Position numbers and translations under genes: made by a program
Shown here: piece by piece, positions 1-7,768 of the stretch
Layout: every line of letters starts with the position of its first letter
Numbering within the stretch: position 1 is the first letter of the stretch
From: Rhizobiales bacterium 65-79
GTDB lineage: Bacteria; Pseudomonadota; Alphaproteobacteria; Rhizobiales; Rhizobiaceae
NCBI GenBank assembly: GCA_001896885.1
Contig: MKRJ01000011.1
Coordinates: 104,265 to 168,264, forward strand
Direction of reading: 5' to 3'
Length of the DNA stretch: 64,000 bases
Notes under the pieces: model-generated
Told to the model about the DNA's origin: nothing
The model's input: only the letters and a program-made list of their open reading frames with translations
The model's database searches: none

Positions 1-183
1 GCCTTCGGCGCGGCGAGGCTCGGCCTGATCGCGGCGGAAAGCGCCGATCCGGTGGAGATATGCAAGGCGCCCGTGACATCCCACTCGGTCGAACCGGACA
101 AGGGGTTGGCGGGAGCGTACGAGACCGCCTACGGCCGCTACCGCAAGCTTTACCCCGCCGTGAAGAAGGCGACCGCAAGCTGA
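1..183 (+). CDS. xylB: Xylulokinase, C-terminal fragment (5' end outside window)
   Basis: The frame is open from base 1 and ends at TGA 181-183, giving the last 60 residues of a protein. The segment starts with AFGAARLGLIAA and ends with a YRKLYPAVK-type tail, the usual C-terminus of FGGY-family xylulokinases, which phosphorylate D-xylulose with ATP in the cytoplasm. xylA lies about 2.4 kb downstream on the same strand, which supports the call, although two minus-strand genes and a secreted peptide gene separate them. The catalytic part is outside the window, so family membership rests on the tail and the neighbourhood only. Confidence 0.8.
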   Translation, partial: AFGAARLGLIAAESADPVEICKAPVTSHSVEPDKGLAGAYETAYGRYRKLYPAVKKATAS

Positions 184-210
184 AAGCCGAGGCCAGTTCA
201 CCCCACAGAC

Positions 211-300
211 GGGCCTTCGGCCGAACCCTCCCGTCGAGGGGAGGAGGGCCAAGTTATTTCGCCCTCCTCCCACTCGACGGTGACCCCACGGGTTCCGCCC
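211..300. repeat. RIME-like palindromic intergenic repeat, family A
   Basis: An imperfect inverted repeat with arms 231-249 and about 261-280 (CCGTCGAGGGGAGGAGGGC against its complement with a one-base indel) and a short A/T-rich loop. The same structure, including a flanking GGCC-rich hairpin, recurs at 36951-37043. It lies between the convergent ends of xylB and the SnoaL-like gene and could also end transcription from both sides. Confidence 0.75.
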
Positions 301-348
301 TTGGGGGGCCCGGGGACGGGTCTCTGGCCGGAGTGGTGGATCGACGGT

Positions 349-711
349 CTACGCCGCCGGCACCTTGTCGAGAAAGCCGGTGACGCTCTCCAGGCGGCCG
401 CCTTCGATGACGCAGATATCGGTTCCGCCGATCGGCGCCTCGGCACCCTGCGGGCCGAGTTCCCAGGAGAAGCGGATCTTGTCCGCATAACCGTCGGGCT
501 TGCCCTTCAGCGCGAAGCGGAAGCCGGGGAAACGCTGCTGGACGCCGTCGATCAGCGCCGCGATGCCGTCGCGGCTGTCGCCCTGCATGAGCGGATCATG
601 ATAGTGAATGTCGGCGGCGAAGGCGATTTCGAGAAGCGCTTCCCGACGGGCGGCGTTGGTCTCGTTCCAGGCCGCGATGTAGTTGCCGGCGATCGTGTCG
701 AGTTCGGTCAT
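349..711 (-). CDS. SnoaL-like / NTF2-fold protein
   Basis: A 120-residue protein of the polyketide-cyclase/NTF2-like superfamily. It has an N-terminal helix (TIAGNYIAAWNE), a YHDPLMQG-type strand-loop lining the pocket, and alternating strands ending in a WELG core. The ATG at 711 is preferred over longer in-frame starts because GGAG lies about 8 bases upstream and homology begins there. Members bind or isomerise small hydrophobic substrates, and the specific function here is not readable from sequence. It points toward xylB and follows the NUP-family gene on the same strand after a 112-base gap, so cotranscription is uncertain. Confidence 0.75.
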   Translation of the reverse strand: MTELDTIAGNYIAAWNETNAARREALLEIAFAADIHYHDPLMQGDSRDGIAALIDGVQQRFPGFRFALKGKPDGYADKIRFSWELGPQGAEAPIGGTDICVIEGGRLESVTGFLDKVPAA

Positions 712-823
712 GTCAAATCTCCATGTCTTGGTTGACGATGGAGATTTGCCGCGACCGGCGATGTAAACCAACTATGCGCCGGGTAAGGGAAATGCGCCCG
801 GCCAGTGTCTGGACGGCCGCCGC

Positions 824-1870
824 TCAATTCGCCGGCACGCCGTCCTTCCATGCCGGCCAGTCGCTGACGATGGCGTGGGTAAGCCGTGAGCCGACCAGGT
901 AGGCGTTCTCGACCGAGGGGATGAAGGCTCCCGTCTTGGCGTGCAGCGATTGCTCCGGTGTCTGGCCGGGATATTCCTGGTCGAAGTCCGACGCCGTGCG
1001 CAACAGCGCCACGCGCTTCATGTCGATGCGGCCCATGTCGGCGCCACGGCTCAATGCCGTGAGCGTGGCGTTGTCCTCCTGCTGGGTCGTGCAGTAATTG
1101 GCGGCGCCGTCGGTCATCAGTTTCGCCCAATCGTTCATCGCCCTGCTCATCAGCGAACCGCTCCACCAGGTGTCCGACGAGACGGTGTCGCAGATCGATA
1201 CCGCCGGCGGCTGGTTCGCCGGCGCGTCCGGGTAATGCGCGCGGTACTTCTTCGCCTCTTCGCTGTCCTCGAGCTTCACATCCTTCGAGAGATCGTAGGC
1301 GTTCTGCGCGAGCGCCTCGTTGAGGTGGAACACTTCGGTGCCGTATTCCGGCTTCGGCTTGTCCTTCGGCGTGGCGCTGAAGATGCCAAGCTGGCCGGTG
1401 CTCCACTCCTTGGGGATCTGCCGGCCATCGATCTGCCACTGCAGGCCGCCATCGATCGCGTAACGCGCCCAATGCGCCGAGCCGAGCGTCCCGTCGGCCG
1501 GATCCACGCCGGCGATGCCGGCGATGAGGATGTAAGTATGCGAAAGGTCGAGCTCATCGGACAGGACCAGGGCGGATATGGAGCTTGCCGCGTTGGCATA
1601 GCCCATCGAAGTCGTCACCAGGCACAGCCCCTCGGCATTGCAAAGGAGATCGGGAAAGGCCTTGGAAAGCCCGGGGATCGCGATCCTGGTGGTGAGCTTC
1701 TCATTCTCGATCCAGCGCTGCGCTTCCCCCGGCGTGTCGCCTGGCACCTCGAACATCGTGACGACGAGAACCTCGGGTGTGATCCTGGTCGTTTTGTCCT
1801 GTGCCGCCGCCGGCTGGATTGCCCAAAGGCAGGCGGCTAGGGGGAGAAAGGCGGCAGCAGCGGCTTTCAA
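824..1870 (-). CDS. NUP-family (purine nucleoside permease) protein with signal peptide
   Basis: A 348-residue protein matching the NUP family (Pfam 'purine nucleoside permease'): TPEVLVVTMFEVPGDTPGE near the N-terminus, a GYANAASSISALVLS segment, an IAGIAGVDP loop and conserved SDTWWSGSLMSRAMNDWAK further on. The chosen start is TTG at 1870, preceded by a GAAGG-type site and giving a clean signal peptide (KAAAAAFLPLAACLWA, then AAAQD cleavage). A longer open frame upstream to 2263 lacks family similarity. No transmembrane helix follows the signal, so a periplasmic nucleoside-binding or nucleosidase-like protein is more plausible than a true permease. This is inference; the fold resembles nucleoside phosphorylases. 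A purine role would fit the catabolic genes at 17-41 kb. Confidence 0.75.
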   Translation of the reverse strand: MKAAAAAFLPLAACLWAIQPAAAQDKTTRITPEVLVVTMFEVPGDTPGEAQRWIENEKLTTRIAIPGLSKAFPDLLCNAEGLCLVTTSMGYANAASSISALVLSDELDLSHTYILIAGIAGVDPADGTLGSAHWARYAIDGGLQWQIDGRQIPKEWSTGQLGIFSATPKDKPKPEYGTEVFHLNEALAQNAYDLSKDVKLEDSEEAKKYRAHYPDAPANQPPAVSICDTVSSDTWWSGSLMSRAMNDWAKLMTDGAANYCTTQQEDNATLTALSRGADMGRIDMKRVALLRTASDFDQEYPGQTPEQSLHAKTGAFIPSVENAYLVGSRLTHAIVSDWPAWKDGVPAN

Positions 1871-2165
1871 CGTTCGGTTCCCTTCGACAATGATGCGAAC
1901 CCGACCAGAGCCGGCTCTTTTGCGCCCAGGGGCGCTACATGGGTGCGCCCCAGGCGTCGGCGACGTTCCCGTGCCGGAGCGGCTTCGACGTTTCGAATCC
2001 GATGCGAGTTCAATCATATTTCCCGTGTCCGCGCATCCGTTTTGATCGGGGCCGGCGTAGTCATGCGGGGCCTTGGCGCAGGCGGCGAAAGGAACGAATT
2101 CGAGGGGCTCCGCGTTTCTCGACCGGGACGTTGCCTTTGCAGTATCGAACGAAGGAGATTGAGAA
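1871..2165. other. Divergent intergenic region
   Basis: About 295 bases between the minus-strand NUP gene and the plus-strand His-rich peptide gene. Frames that cross it have no recognisable protein similarity. It must hold both promoters; the only clear signal is an AAGGAG ribosome binding site at its right edge. I see no strong inverted repeat. Confidence 0.5.
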
Positions 2166-2393
2166 ATGAAAGCCTTACTGATTGCCGGAATGGTCGCCGT
2201 TGGCGGCATTGCCTTCGCAGGGGCCCCGGCGCAAGCGGCCAGCATGACCGTTACCACGAACAATGGCTACCATGACGGCTGGCGCCATCACCACCATTGG
2301 CGGCCTCATCACCGCCGTCACTGCTGGACCAAGGTGCGCAGCTACTGGCATCACGGGCACCGCGTGGTCAAGCGGGTCCGCGTCTGCGACTAG
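2166..2393 (+). CDS. Small His/Arg-rich secreted protein
   Basis: A 75-residue product with a clear Sec signal ([19 protein letters not shown], cleavage after AQA) and a mature part of about 50 residues crowded with His, Trp and Arg ([15 protein letters not shown], then YWHHGHR), ending in two Cys separated from the cluster. AAGGAG sits 8-10 bases before the ATG, and a good terminator follows, so it is a monocistronic gene. Rhizobial genomes carry many such short His-rich periplasmic proteins of unknown role. Binding of divalent metal is a reasonable guess from composition, not shown. Confidence 0.75.
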   Translation: MKALLIAGMVAVGGIAFAGAPAQAASMTVTTNNGYHDGWRHHHHWRPHHRRHCWTKVRSYWHHGHRVVKRVRVCD

Positions 2394-2407
2394 AAGCACC
2401 CCCTCGG

Positions 2408-2440
2408 AAGTCGTCCGGAATTTCGTCCGGGCGACTTTTC
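2408..2440 (+). terminator. Rho-independent terminator after the His-rich peptide gene
   Basis: Arms AAGTCGTCCGG (2408-2418) and CCGGGCGACTT (2427-2437) pair with one G-T wobble around an 8-base loop and run into TTTTCTCCTCTTTC. It sits 15 bases after the stop of the small secreted protein gene. Confidence 0.75.
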
Positions 2441-2566
2441 TCCTCTTTCTCGCCAGTCTTGAAACTCTGCGGCCGGCCCAATAGTGTCGCGCCGCGTTTG
2501 CGCGTGTCTCCGGTCCCGGCCGAGATCGTGCACGAGGAAATCTCGACGGTCGAGAGAGGGACAGGT

Positions 2567-3892
2567 ATGAGCAGCGGCTTTTTCGGCGATATCAAACCGA
2601 TTAGATATGAGGGGCCGGAAAGCGAAAACCCGCTGGCCTACCGGCACTACAATCCCGATGAGATCGTCATGGGCAAGCGCATGGAGGATCATCTGCGCTT
2701 CGCCGTCGCCTACTGGCATTCCTTCACCTGGCCGGGCGGCGATCCCTTCGGCGGGCAGACCTTCGACCGGCCCTGGTTCGCGAAGCCGGGCGAGGTCGAG
2801 ACGATGGAGCATGCGAAGCTGAAGGCGGATGCCGCCTTCGAGATGTTCTCCCTCCTGGGTACGCCGTATTTCTGCTTCCACGATGCGGATGTGCGGCCGG
2901 AAGGCGCGAATTTTTCCGAGAGCGCGGCACGGCTGGACCAGATTGCCGAGATATTCGCCGGCAAGATGAAGAAGACCGGCGTCAAGCTGCTCTGGGGGAC
3001 GGCGAACCTCTTTTCCAACCGCCGCTTCATGGCCGGCGCGGCGACCAATCCCGATCCGGACGTGTTCGCCTATGCCGCCGCGACGGTGAAGAAGTGCATC
3101 GACGTGACGAAAGAGCTCGGCGGCGAGAATTACGTTCTGTGGGGCGGCCGCGAGGGCTACGAGACGCTGCTCAATACGGATATCGGCCGTGAGACGGAGC
3201 AGGCCGGCCGCTTCCTCTCCATGGTCGTCGACTACAAGCATCGCATCGGCTTCAAGGGCACGATCCTGATCGAGCCGAAGCCGCAGGAGCCGACCAAGCA
3301 TCAGTACGACTACGATGTCGCGACCGTCTATGGATTCCTCAAGCGCTTCGGGCTGGAAAGCGAGGTCAAGGTCAATATCGAGCAGGGCCACGCCATCCTC
3401 GCCGGGCACACATTCGAGCACGAACTGGCGCTGGCCGCCGCCCTCGGCATCTTCGGCTCGATCGACATGAACCGTAACGACTACCAGTCGGGCTGGGATA
3501 CCGACCAGTTCCCCAACAACGTGCCGGAGATGGCGCTCGCCTATTACCAGGTGCTGAAGGCCGGGGGCTTCACGACCGGCGGCACCAATTTCGACGCCAA
3601 GCTTCGCCGCCAGTCGCTCGATCCCGAGGATCTGCTGATCGCTCATATCGGCGGCATGGATTGCTGCGCGCGCGGCCTGAAAGCGGCAGCACGGATGATC
3701 GAGGATAAGGCGCTGTCGGGCCCGCTGGAGGAGCGTTATGCCGGCTGGAAGTCGGCCGAGGCGCAGGCGATCCTTTCCGGCAAGCGGACGCTGGAACAGG
3801 TCGCCGAGCGCGTCGTGAAGGAGAAGATCGAGCCGCAGCCGAAATCCGGCCGCCAGGAATTTCTGGAGAACGTCGTCAACCGGTATGTCTGA
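2567..3892 (+). CDS. xylA: Xylose isomerase
   Basis: A 441-residue class II xylose isomerase (D-xylose to D-xylulose, divalent-metal dependent, cytoplasmic). Visible signatures: [10 protein letters not shown] carrying the catalytic His and Asp, [16 protein letters not shown], the metal-binding [31 protein letters not shown], and the second metal cluster [19 protein letters not shown]. Length is normal for the family. The ATG at 2567 is used because GAGAGAGGG precedes it and family similarity starts there; the frame is open further upstream, back through the terminator, but without similarity. It works with the xylulokinase whose 3' end opens the window. Confidence 0.97.
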   Translation: MSSGFFGDIKPIRYEGPESENPLAYRHYNPDEIVMGKRMEDHLRFAVAYWHSFTWPGGDPFGGQTFDRPWFAKPGEVETMEHAKLKADAAFEMFSLLGTPYFCFHDADVRPEGANFSESAARLDQIAEIFAGKMKKTGVKLLWGTANLFSNRRFMAGAATNPDPDVFAYAAATVKKCIDVTKELGGENYVLWGGREGYETLLNTDIGRETEQAGRFLSMVVDYKHRIGFKGTILIEPKPQEPTKHQYDYDVATVYGFLKRFGLESEVKVNIEQGHAILAGHTFEHELALAAALGIFGSIDMNRNDYQSGWDTDQFPNNVPEMALAYYQVLKAGGFTTGGTNFDAKLRRQSLDPEDLLIAHIGGMDCCARGLKAAARMIEDKALSGPLEERYAGWKSAEAQAILSGKRTLEQVAERVVKEKIEPQPKSGRQEFLENVVNRYV

Positions 3893-3899
3893 GCGCCAA

Positions 3900-4012
3900 T
3901 TCACCTCCCTTGGGAGGGTCGATCCACGAAACGGAACGGGGTCATAGATAGCCTTCAGCCCGACCCGCCGCTACGCGGGGACCTCCCCACAAGAGGGAGG
4001 GGGGTGCTCCTG
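3900..4012. repeat. Palindromic intergenic repeat, family B
   Basis: Between xylA and the next gene lie two inverted G-rich/C-rich arms, CACCTCCCTTGGGAGG at the left and CCTCCCCACAAGAGGGAGG at the right, with a CCGCTACGCGG hairpin between. The arm type (CCTCCC-CTTGTGG-GAGG) also occurs inside xdhC at 17789-17914. Confidence 0.65.
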
Positions 4013-4031
4013 CCGATAAGGAGATAGTTCC

Positions 4032-5513
4032 ATCACGCGCCTTTCCTCCACAGCCGATCTATCACCGACGGTCCGCGCTCCCCCCTATGATCGCACCGTG
4101 CCTGCCGGCATCGTGCATCTCGGCACCGGCGCGTTCCATCGCGCGCATCAGGCGGTCTATACGGATGATGCGCTGGCGAAATCCGGCGGCGGCTGGATGA
4201 TCATTGGCGTGAGCCTGCGCTCACCGGACGTGGCCGACCAGCTCGACCCGCAGGACGGACTCTATACGCTGCTCACGCGCGGGCCGGCTGGCGTCCAGGC
4301 GCGCGTGATCGGCAGCATCCGAAATGTGCTCGTCGCACCACGGGAGCCCGAAAAGGTGCTCGATGCGCTGACGGCCTCGGAGACGAAGATCGTCAGCCTG
4401 ACCATCACGGAGAAGGGCTATGGGCTCGACCCCAAGACGGGTGGGCTCGACCGGGCGCATCCGGCGATCGCCGCCGATCTCGCCGATCCGCGCCATCCGC
4501 AGGGCGCGATCGGCTTCATCGTGGAGGCGCTGCGCCGCCGTCATGAAGCAGGCGCTGGCGGCTTCACCGTGCTTTCCTGCGACAACCTTCCCTCGAACGG
4601 CAAGGTGATCGCCAGGCTGGTCAGGGAATTCGCGGCGACGGCCGCTCCGGAGATATCCGGGTTCATCGAGGCGAAAGTCACCTTCCCCTCGACCATGGTG
4701 GACCGCATCACCCCGGCCAGCACCGACAAAACCTTCGCGGATGTTCGTGCGCTGACCGGCTATGACGACAAGGGCGCGATCGAGACCGAGCCTTTCTCGC
4801 AATGGATCATCGAGGATGATTTCGTCGCCGGCCGGCCGGACTGGGAGACCGGCGGAGCGCTCTTCGTTTCCGACGTGGCGCCCTACGAGAAGATGAAGCT
4901 CCGCATGCTGAACGGTGCGCATTCCATGCTCGCCTATTCGGGTTTTCTCGCCGGCCACCGTTATGTCCGAGACGTGATGGGCGACCCGGGGCTTGCCGCG
5001 CTGGTGGCGCGGCACATGAAGGCTGCCGCCGCGACGCTCGACCCGGTGCCCGGCGTCGATCTCGGCCGCTACGCTGCCGATCTGCAGGAGCGTTTCCGCA
5101 ACCCGGCCATCGCGCACGAGACCTACCAGATCGCCATGGACGGTACGCAGAAGCTGCCGCAGCGCCTGCTCGAGCCGGCGATCGTGGCGCTGGAGCGAGG
5201 CCAGCCGACAGAGGCATTCGCCTTCGCAGTCGCGGCATGGATGCGCTATGCGCTCGGCCGCAGGGAAAATGGCGAGACCTATGCCCTGCGCGATCCCCGC
5301 GAGAAGGAAATCGCGGCAGCGCTGGGAGAGGCCGGCAGCGATGCCGGCGCGATCGCCGACGCTCTTTTGGCCCTGCCGGGACTGTTTCCGGCCGCACTCG
5401 CCGGCAACCGGACCTGGACGGATGCGCTGAAGCGCAGGCTTGCCATCATGATGCGTGAAGGAATGCGGGCGACGATCGAGGAAGAAGCGCGCGGCGCGTT
5501 CTCCCATGGGTGA
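4032..5513 (+). CDS. Fructuronate reductase / mannitol dehydrogenase family protein, probable ATC start
   Basis: A polyol-specific long-chain dehydrogenase (NAD(P)-dependent, fructuronate/mannonate or mannitol/fructose type). IVHLGTGAFHRAHQ is the nucleotide-binding turn. KLRMLNGAH gives the catalytic Lys, Asn and His with the expected K+5=N, +8=H spacing. TVMDR-type and WIIEDDFV segments match UxuB most closely. From GTG at 4098 the protein has 471 residues, but the frame is open to a TAA at 4017-4019, and the translated upstream bases (TRLSSTADL...PPYDR) match the usual family N-terminus. AAGGAG at 4018-4023 stands 8 bases before ATC 4032, and there is no ATG, GTG or TTG between 4032 and 4098. 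I therefore place the start at ATC 4032 (493 residues); GTG 4098 is the conservative alternative. Substrate is not certain. Confidence 0.85.
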   Translation: MTRLSSTADLSPTVRAPPYDRTVPAGIVHLGTGAFHRAHQAVYTDDALAKSGGGWMIIGVSLRSPDVADQLDPQDGLYTLLTRGPAGVQARVIGSIRNVLVAPREPEKVLDALTASETKIVSLTITEKGYGLDPKTGGLDRAHPAIAADLADPRHPQGAIGFIVEALRRRHEAGAGGFTVLSCDNLPSNGKVIARLVREFAATAAPEISGFIEAKVTFPSTMVDRITPASTDKTFADVRALTGYDDKGAIETEPFSQWIIEDDFVAGRPDWETGGALFVSDVAPYEKMKLRMLNGAHSMLAYSGFLAGHRYVRDVMGDPGLAALVARHMKAAAATLDPVPGVDLGRYAADLQERFRNPAIAHETYQIAMDGTQKLPQRLLEPAIVALERGQPTEAFAFAVAAWMRYALGRRENGETYALRDPREKEIAAALGEAGSDAGAIADALLALPGLFPAALAGNRTWTDALKRRLAIMMREGMRATIEEEARGAFSHG

Positions 5514-5519
5514 AAGCCG

Positions 5520-6314
5520 CTACTGCACGAGAAAATAGTCTTCGATCCTGGCCGCCGCCTCTTTCAATTTCGGCAGGATCTCGCGTTTCATCTCCGCGAC
5601 CGACATGCGCGCCGTCTGGGTGGAGACGTTGAGCGCGGCGACGATCCGGCCCGTACCGTCATGGATCGGCACGGCAATGGAACGAAGGCCGAGTTCCAGT
5701 TCCTCGTCGGCAACGGCGAAACCGTCGCGGCGGACCTTTTCGATCGCCTCGCGCAACGCGGCCGGGTCGGTGATCGTCTTCGGCGTATTGGGCTTCAGGC
5801 TCGCCTTTTCGAGGAAGGCGGCAAACCCGTCCCCATCGAGGCCGGCGAGCAGCACCTTGCCCATCGAGGTGCAATAGGCTGGCAGCCGCGTGCCGACATG
5901 CAGCGTCACCGAAAGGATGGCACGGCTCGGCGCGCGGGCGACATAGACGACGTCTTCGCCGGCAAGGATGGCGGCGGAGCAGGATTCGTTGAAGGCCGCG
6001 GAAAGCCCGCGCATGAACGGTTCTGCGAAGGTCCACAGCGGCGTGCCCTGGAGCCAGGTGCGCGCGATCGTCAGCAGGCGCGAGGAAAGCTGAAAACGCC
6101 GGCCGTTCTGCGTCGCATAGCCGGCCGCCACCAGCGTCAGCAGGAAACGCCGCGCGCCGGCCCGCGTGAGGCCGGCTTCCGAGGCGACCTCCGTCAGCGA
6201 CAGGCCGGAGGGATGGGCGGCTAGAATCTCCACGACGCCGAGCCCCTTCACGAGCGAACCGACATGGTCGCGCCCGCGGCCGTCGCTTTCGATTGACTCG
6301 GTTTCGATCGTCAT
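5520..6314 (-). CDS. IclR-family regulator of the pca genes
   Basis: A 264-residue IclR regulator. The N-terminal winged HTH covers about residues 18-80 (GLSLTEVASEAGLTRAGARRFLLTL). The C-terminal effector domain covers about 95-260 and includes the usual RSIAVPIHDGTGRIVAALNVS core. It is divergent from pcaIJF and resembles PcaR/PobR-type regulators that respond to beta-ketoadipate pathway intermediates; pca control is inferred from position and family. A perfect palindrome of the IclR type lies in the 60-base divergent gap. No Shine-Dalgarno is visible before the ATG at 6314, so a leaderless transcript is possible. It ends 6 bases from the convergent dehydrogenase gene. Confidence 0.9.
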   Translation of the reverse strand: MTIETESIESDGRGRDHVGSLVKGLGVVEILAAHPSGLSLTEVASEAGLTRAGARRFLLTLVAAGYATQNGRRFQLSSRLLTIARTWLQGTPLWTFAEPFMRGLSAAFNESCSAAILAGEDVVYVARAPSRAILSVTLHVGTRLPAYCTSMGKVLLAGLDGDGFAAFLEKASLKPNTPKTITDPAALREAIEKVRRDGFAVADEELELGLRSIAVPIHDGTGRIVAALNVSTQTARMSVAEMKREILPKLKEAAARIEDYFLVQ

Positions 6315-6341
6315 CTAGTAAATATCGCATATAAAACATTT

Positions 6342-6356
6342 GTTCGCAATGCGAAC
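6342..6356. promoter_or_regulatory. Probable IclR/PcaR operator
   Basis: GTTCGCAATGCGAAC is a perfect 15-base inverted repeat (7-base arms, central A). The GTTCG-N5-CGAAC layout resembles known IclR-family pca operators. It lies 27 bases upstream of the regulator ATG and 18 bases before the pcaI ATG, so one bound regulator could control both directions. Confidence 0.65.
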
Positions 6357-6374
6357 TTCTAAAACGGAACGGCG

Positions 6375-7094
6375 ATGGACAAGGTTCGTGCCGACATAGA
6401 GGCGGCGACAGGCGACATCCGCGACGGAGCGTCGGTGATGATCGGCGGGTTCGGCGGTTCCGGCGCCCCGATCGAACTCATCGGCGCGCTGATCGAGCGC
6501 TACCGGAAGACCGGATCGCCCGGATCACTGACGGTCATCAACAACAATGCCGGCAACGGCGCCATCGGCATCGCGGCGATGATCGATGCCGGCATGGTCG
6601 CCAAAATGGTCTGCTCCTTTCCGCGCTCGTCCGATCCCCGCGCCTTCACGGAACGGTATCTTGCCGGCCGGATCGAGCTGGAGCTGGTGCCGCAGGGCAC
6701 TCTGGCCGAGCGCATTCGGGCCGCCGGCGCCGGCATTCCAGCCTTCTACACGCCGACGAGCTACGGCACCCAACTCGCGGAGGGTAAGCCGGTCGCGGAG
6801 TTCGAGGGCAGGCATTATGTCCAGGAGCGCTGGCTGAAGGCCGATGTGGCGCTGATCAAGGCGGAACTCGCCGACCGTAAGGGTAACCTTACCTACAACA
6901 AGGCGGCGCGGAACTTTGCTCCGCTGATGGCGATGGCTGCGGCGACGACCATCGTCCAGGCGCGGCGTATCGTCGAGCCGGGCGGCATCGATCCCGAGCA
7001 TGTCGTCACGCCGGGCATATTCGTGGACCGCATCGTCGAGGTCGCGGAGCCGAAGCAGGAGGAGGTTCTGTTGCGCGAGGGAGCGAAGCAATGA
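6375..7094 (+). CDS. pcaI: 3-oxoadipate CoA-transferase subunit A
   Basis: A 239-residue alpha subunit of a class I CoA-transferase, which with PcaJ moves CoA from succinyl-CoA to 3-oxoadipate. The glycine-rich GGFGGSGAP loop stands near residue 23-31. VINNNAGNGAIGIAAM, the PQGTLAERIRAAGAGIPAFY block and VTPGIFVDRIVEV are typical of PcaI rather than of acetoacetate-specific enzymes. The gene starts the pcaIJF operon and overlaps pcaJ by ATGA. A role with acetoacetate or dehydrocarnitine, suggested by the carnitine cluster next door, is possible but second choice. Confidence 0.9.
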   Translation: MDKVRADIEAATGDIRDGASVMIGGFGGSGAPIELIGALIERYRKTGSPGSLTVINNNAGNGAIGIAAMIDAGMVAKMVCSFPRSSDPRAFTERYLAGRIELELVPQGTLAERIRAAGAGIPAFYTPTSYGTQLAEGKPVAEFEGRHYVQERWLKADVALIKAELADRKGNLTYNKAARNFAPLMAMAAATTIVQARRIVEPGGIDPEHVVTPGIFVDRIVEVAEPKQEEVLLREGAKQ

Positions 7095-7762
7095 GCGCCA
7101 AGCTCAGCAATGCGCAGATCGCCTGGCGCGCGGCGCAGGACATTCCCGACGGCGCCTATGTGAATCTCGGCATCGGCTTCCCGGAGATGGTGGCCAAGTT
7201 CAAACCGGAGGGGCGCGAGGTCGTCTACCACACGGAGAACGGCATTCTCGGTTTCGGCGAGGCGCCGCCCGCCGGCCAGGAGGACTGGGACCTGATCAAC
7301 GCCGGAAAGAAGCCGGTGACGCTGAAGCCGGGCGCGGCGTTCTTCCATCATGCCGACTCCTTCGCGATGGTGCGCGGCGGGCATCTCGATGTCGCCATCC
7401 TCGGCGCGTTCGAGATCGCGGAAAACGGCGATCTCGCCAATTGGAGCACGGGGCCCGGCTCGGTGCCGGCGGTCGGCGGGGCGATGGACCTCGTCCACGG
7501 AGCAAAGAGGGTCGCCGTCATCACCGACCATGTCACCAAGGACGGCAGGCCGAAGCTCGTGAAGAAATGCAGCCTGCCGCTGACCGGTGTCGGCTGCGTG
7601 ACCAGGGTCTATACCAGCCTGGCGGTGGTCGATATCGTGGATAAGCGGTTCGTGCTGCGCGAAAAGCTGCCGGGCATGAGCCTTGAAGAACTGCAGGGCT
7701 TGACCGGGGCGAAGCTGGTGGTCGATGGCGGCGTCAAGGATCTGATCGTTCCGGAGGTTTAG
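7091..7762 (+). CDS. pcaJ: 3-oxoadipate CoA-transferase subunit B
   Basis: A 223-residue beta subunit. It carries the catalytic glutamate in YHTENGILGFGEAP (about residues 48-61), plus GIGFPEMV near the N-terminus and the GAFEIAENGDLANWSTG block that shapes the active site. Length and partner are as expected. The start ATG overlaps the stop of pcaI by four bases, so the two subunits are translationally coupled, and the thiolase follows after six bases. Confidence 0.93.
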   Translation: MSAKLSNAQIAWRAAQDIPDGAYVNLGIGFPEMVAKFKPEGREVVYHTENGILGFGEAPPAGQEDWDLINAGKKPVTLKPGAAFFHHADSFAMVRGGHLDVAILGAFEIAENGDLANWSTGPGSVPAVGGAMDLVHGAKRVAVITDHVTKDGRPKLVKKCSLPLTGVGCVTRVYTSLAVVDIVDKRFVLREKLPGMSLEELQGLTGAKLVVDGGVKDLIVPEV

Positions 7763-7768
7763 ACTAAG

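Noticed and set aside
183-348. Short frames covering the xylB to SnoaL gap
   Set aside because: They read through the palindromic repeat and have no protein similarity.
1871-2263. Extension of the NUP-family gene to a start at 2263
   Set aside because: It would overlap the His-rich peptide gene and place the signal peptide internally; TTG 1870 gives a proper signal peptide.
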